Source of the DNA: an uncultured beta proteobacterium
GTDB taxonomy: Bacteria > Pseudomonadota > Gammaproteobacteria > Burkholderiales > Rhodocyclaceae
Direction: 5' to 3'
Length of the DNA: 8,978 nt
Assembly (NCBI GenBank): GCA_903933395.1
Contig: CAIZKA010000424.1
Location: forward strand, 1-8,978
The notes under the pieces were generated by a model, which did no database searches, was not told the DNA's origin, and worked only from the letters and a program-made list of their open reading frames with translations. Made by a program: the position numbers and the translations under genes. Within the stretch, counting starts at the first letter, position 1. The number at the start of each line of letters is the position of its first letter. Below, one piece after another: positions 7,637 through 8,978 of the stretch.

Positions 7637-7664
7637 AAAAAGCGGCACCCATGCTGGATGCCGC
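7637..7664 (-). terminator. Rho-independent terminator after ihfB
   Basis: On the minus strand, gcggcatcc-agcat-gggtgccgc forms a 9-bp GC-rich stem (one G-U pair) with a 5-nt loop, directly followed by five T's (7641-7637). It begins 26 nt after the ihfB stop. It should end or attenuate the rpsA-ihfB transcript before lapA. Confidence 0.85.
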
Positions 7665-7690
7665 CGTGATGCGGGTTGCAGCGTAATGGT

Positions 7691-7975
7691 TCATGGCCGG
7701 TAATCGACGCGTTCCCGCAGCTCCTTGCCGGCCTTGAAATGGGGCACGTACTTTTCGGGTACCTGCACCTTTTCGCCGGACTTGGGGTTGCGACCGATCC
7801 GCGGCGGCCGGTAGTTCAGCGCAAAACTGCCGAAGCCGCGAATCTCGATGCGATCACCGCGAACCAGCGCCGCGGTGAGGGCATCGAGAATCATCTTGAC
7901 GGCGAAGTCGGCATCCTTCGCCACGAGCTGGGGAAAGCGCTCCGCCAGCCGGGCGATGAGTTCCGATTTTGTCAT
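7691..7975 (-). CDS. ihfB: Integration host factor subunit beta
   Basis: DNA-bending nucleoid protein of the HU/IHF family. It pairs with IHF alpha (ihfA, not in this window) and bends DNA sharply at specific sites. It has 94 residues, the same as E. coli IHF beta. The N-terminal helices (MTKSELIARLAERFP...) are followed by EIRGFGSF (44-51) with Glu44 and Arg46 at the sequence-recognition positions. The beta-arm IGRNPKSG (60-67) has the intercalating Pro64, and VPHFKAGKELRERV follows. The beta identity, rather than HU or IHF alpha, is supported by YVPHFKAGKELRERV and by its place 10 nt downstream of rpsA, as in E. coli. There is no recognisable Shine-Dalgarno before ATG 7975. A terminator follows. 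Confidence 0.97.
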   Translation of the reverse strand: MTKSELIARLAERFPQLVAKDADFAVKMILDALTAALVRGDRIEIRGFGSFALNYRPPRIGRNPKSGEKVQVPEKYVPHFKAGKELRERVDYRP

Positions 7976-7985
7976 GGGATCAGGC

Positions 7986-8978
7986 TTATTGCGGCTGGTT
8001 CTGGTTGAGCTTGGCCTTCAGCAACGCGCCCAGATTGGTCGTGCCGCTGCTGGCCGAAGTGTCGGCTGCCGCCAGTTTCTGCATCGCCTGGCTCTGCTCC
8101 ACCTGATCCTTGGCCTTGATCGACAGGTTGATCGAACGCGTCTTGCGATCGACGTTGATGATCATGGTCTCGATGGTTTCGCCGACCTTCAGATGCTGGG
8201 TCAGGTCTTCAATGCGCTCGCGCGAGAATTCGGAAACGCGCAGATAGCCCTCGACTTCCGCACCCAGATCGATCACGGCGCCGCGCTGATCAACACTCGT
8301 CACCGTGCCGGAGACCAGGCTGTTCTTGTCGTGGGTAGCGACGAAACTGGTGAAAGGATCACCATCGAGCTGCTTGACGCCGAGCGAAATACGCTCTTTC
8401 TCGACATCGATGGACAGCACCACGGCCTCGACTTCATCGCCCTTCTTGAAGTTCTGCTTGGCCTCCTCGCCGGTGGCCGACCAGGACAGGTCGGACAGGT
8501 GCACCAGGCCGTCGATGCCGCCGGGCAGACCGATGAAGATGCCGAAGTCGGTGATCGACTTGATGGCACCGCGGACCTTGTCGCCCTTCTTGTGGTTCAT
8601 CGCGAAATCGTCCCACGGGTTCGCCATGCACTGCTTCATGCCCAGCGAAATGCGGCGACGGTCTTCGTCGATTTCGAGGATCATCACTTCAACTTCGTCG
8701 CCCAGCTGGACAACCTTGGTCGGATGGATGTTCTTGTTGGTCCAGTCCATTTCCGAAACGTGCACCAGGCCTTCGATGCCCTGCTCGATCTCGACGAATG
8801 AACCGTAGTCGGTCAGGTTGGTGACCTTGCCGAACAGACGCGTGCCCTGCGGATAACGGCGGGCGATTCCCACCCACGGATCTTCGCCCAGCTGCTTCAT
8901 GCCGAGGCTGACGCGGTTTTTTTCCTGGTCGAACTTGAGCACCTTGGCGGTGACTTCGTCGCCGACGTTGAGCACTTC
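7986..8978 (-). CDS. rpsA: 30S ribosomal protein S1, C-terminal part (5' end outside window)
   Basis: mRNA-binding ribosomal protein needed for translation initiation on most Gram-negative mRNAs. 330 residues are visible out of an expected 550-570. Counting from the window edge there is the end of S1 domain 3 (1-36, NRVSLGMKQLGEDPW), domain 4 (about 45-122, KVTNLTDYGSFVEIEQGIEG), domain 5 (about 132-209, IKSITDFGIFIGLPGGIDG) and domain 6 (about 219-288, VTSVDQRGAVIDLGAEVEG). A low-complexity tail ends in TTNLGALLKAKLNQNQPQ. The repeated SLGxKQ ending of each domain and the GLVHxS core are clear. The frame is open through the last base; the GTG near the edge is an internal valine, not a start. 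The stop is 10 nt before ihfB, so the two are probably co-transcribed. Confidence 0.97.
   Translation of the reverse strand, partial: EVLNVGDEVTAKVLKFDQEKNRVSLGMKQLGEDPWVGIARRYPQGTRLFGKVTNLTDYGSFVEIEQGIEGLVHVSEMDWTNKNIHPTKVVQLGDEVEVMILEIDEDRRRISLGMKQCMANPWDDFAMNHKKGDKVRGAIKSITDFGIFIGLPGGIDGLVHLSDLSWSATGEEAKQNFKKGDEVEAVVLSIDVEKERISLGVKQLDGDPFTSFVATHDKNSLVSGTVTSVDQRGAVIDLGAEVEGYLRVSEFSRERIEDLTQHLKVGETIETMIINVDRKTRSINLSIKAKDQVEQSQAMQKLAAADTSASSGTTNLGALLKAKLNQNQPQ

Noticed and set aside
7848..8801. 317-codon plus-strand frame opposite rpsA and ihfB
   Set aside because: Spans the antisense of two different conserved genes and their junction. The apparent repeats in its protein mirror the S1 repeats on the other strand.

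Overview
This is a GC-rich window from a Gram-negative bacterium, very probably a betaproteobacterium. The minus-strand gene order rpsA-ihfB-lapA-lapB-rfaE1-hldD-cysM, with a heptose kinase that lacks the fused nucleotidyltransferase domain, is typical of that class as I remember it. A Rhodocyclales-like or related environmental lineage is plausible, but I cannot fix the genus from sequence alone. All gene calls rest on recognising protein motifs by eye; no database search was made.

Left part (1-2990, plus strand): the 3' portion of recQ (helicase end, zinc-binding RQC region, HRDC domain), then a 418-residue flavin oxidoreductase of the nitronate monooxygenase / 2-nitropropane dioxygenase family with a cysteine-rich C-terminus, then a 195-residue conserved protein of unknown function with a coiled-coil start, a hydrophobic stretch and a CxxC...C pattern. 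The last two genes are 42 nt apart and probably co-transcribed.

Middle (2991-3132): a short convergent intergenic region between the plus-strand and minus-strand groups. It holds a REP/BIME-like pair of palindromes.

Right part (8978 down to 3133, minus strand): 3' part of rpsA (ribosomal protein S1), ihfB (IHF beta), an intrinsic terminator and a second hairpin, lapA, a G-rich dispersed-type repeat, lapB, rfaE1/hldA, hldD and cysM. The genes from rfaE1 to cysM are tightly packed: hldD's Shine-Dalgarno overlaps the rfaE1 stop codon, and cysM overlaps hldD by 4 nt. LapA and LapB belong to the envelope system that controls LPS synthesis (LapB recruits FtsH to LpxC). RfaE1 and HldD make the ADP-heptose used for the LPS inner core. 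This stretch is therefore an LPS supply-and-control cluster behind translation and nucleoid genes, ending in a cysteine synthase.

I found no mobile element, CRISPR array, tRNA/rRNA or defence system. The gene content is mostly housekeeping. The items most worth a second look are the uncharacterised 195-residue protein, the cysteine-rich tail of the flavin enzyme, the short LapA followed by repeat DNA, and the structured intergenic sequences.
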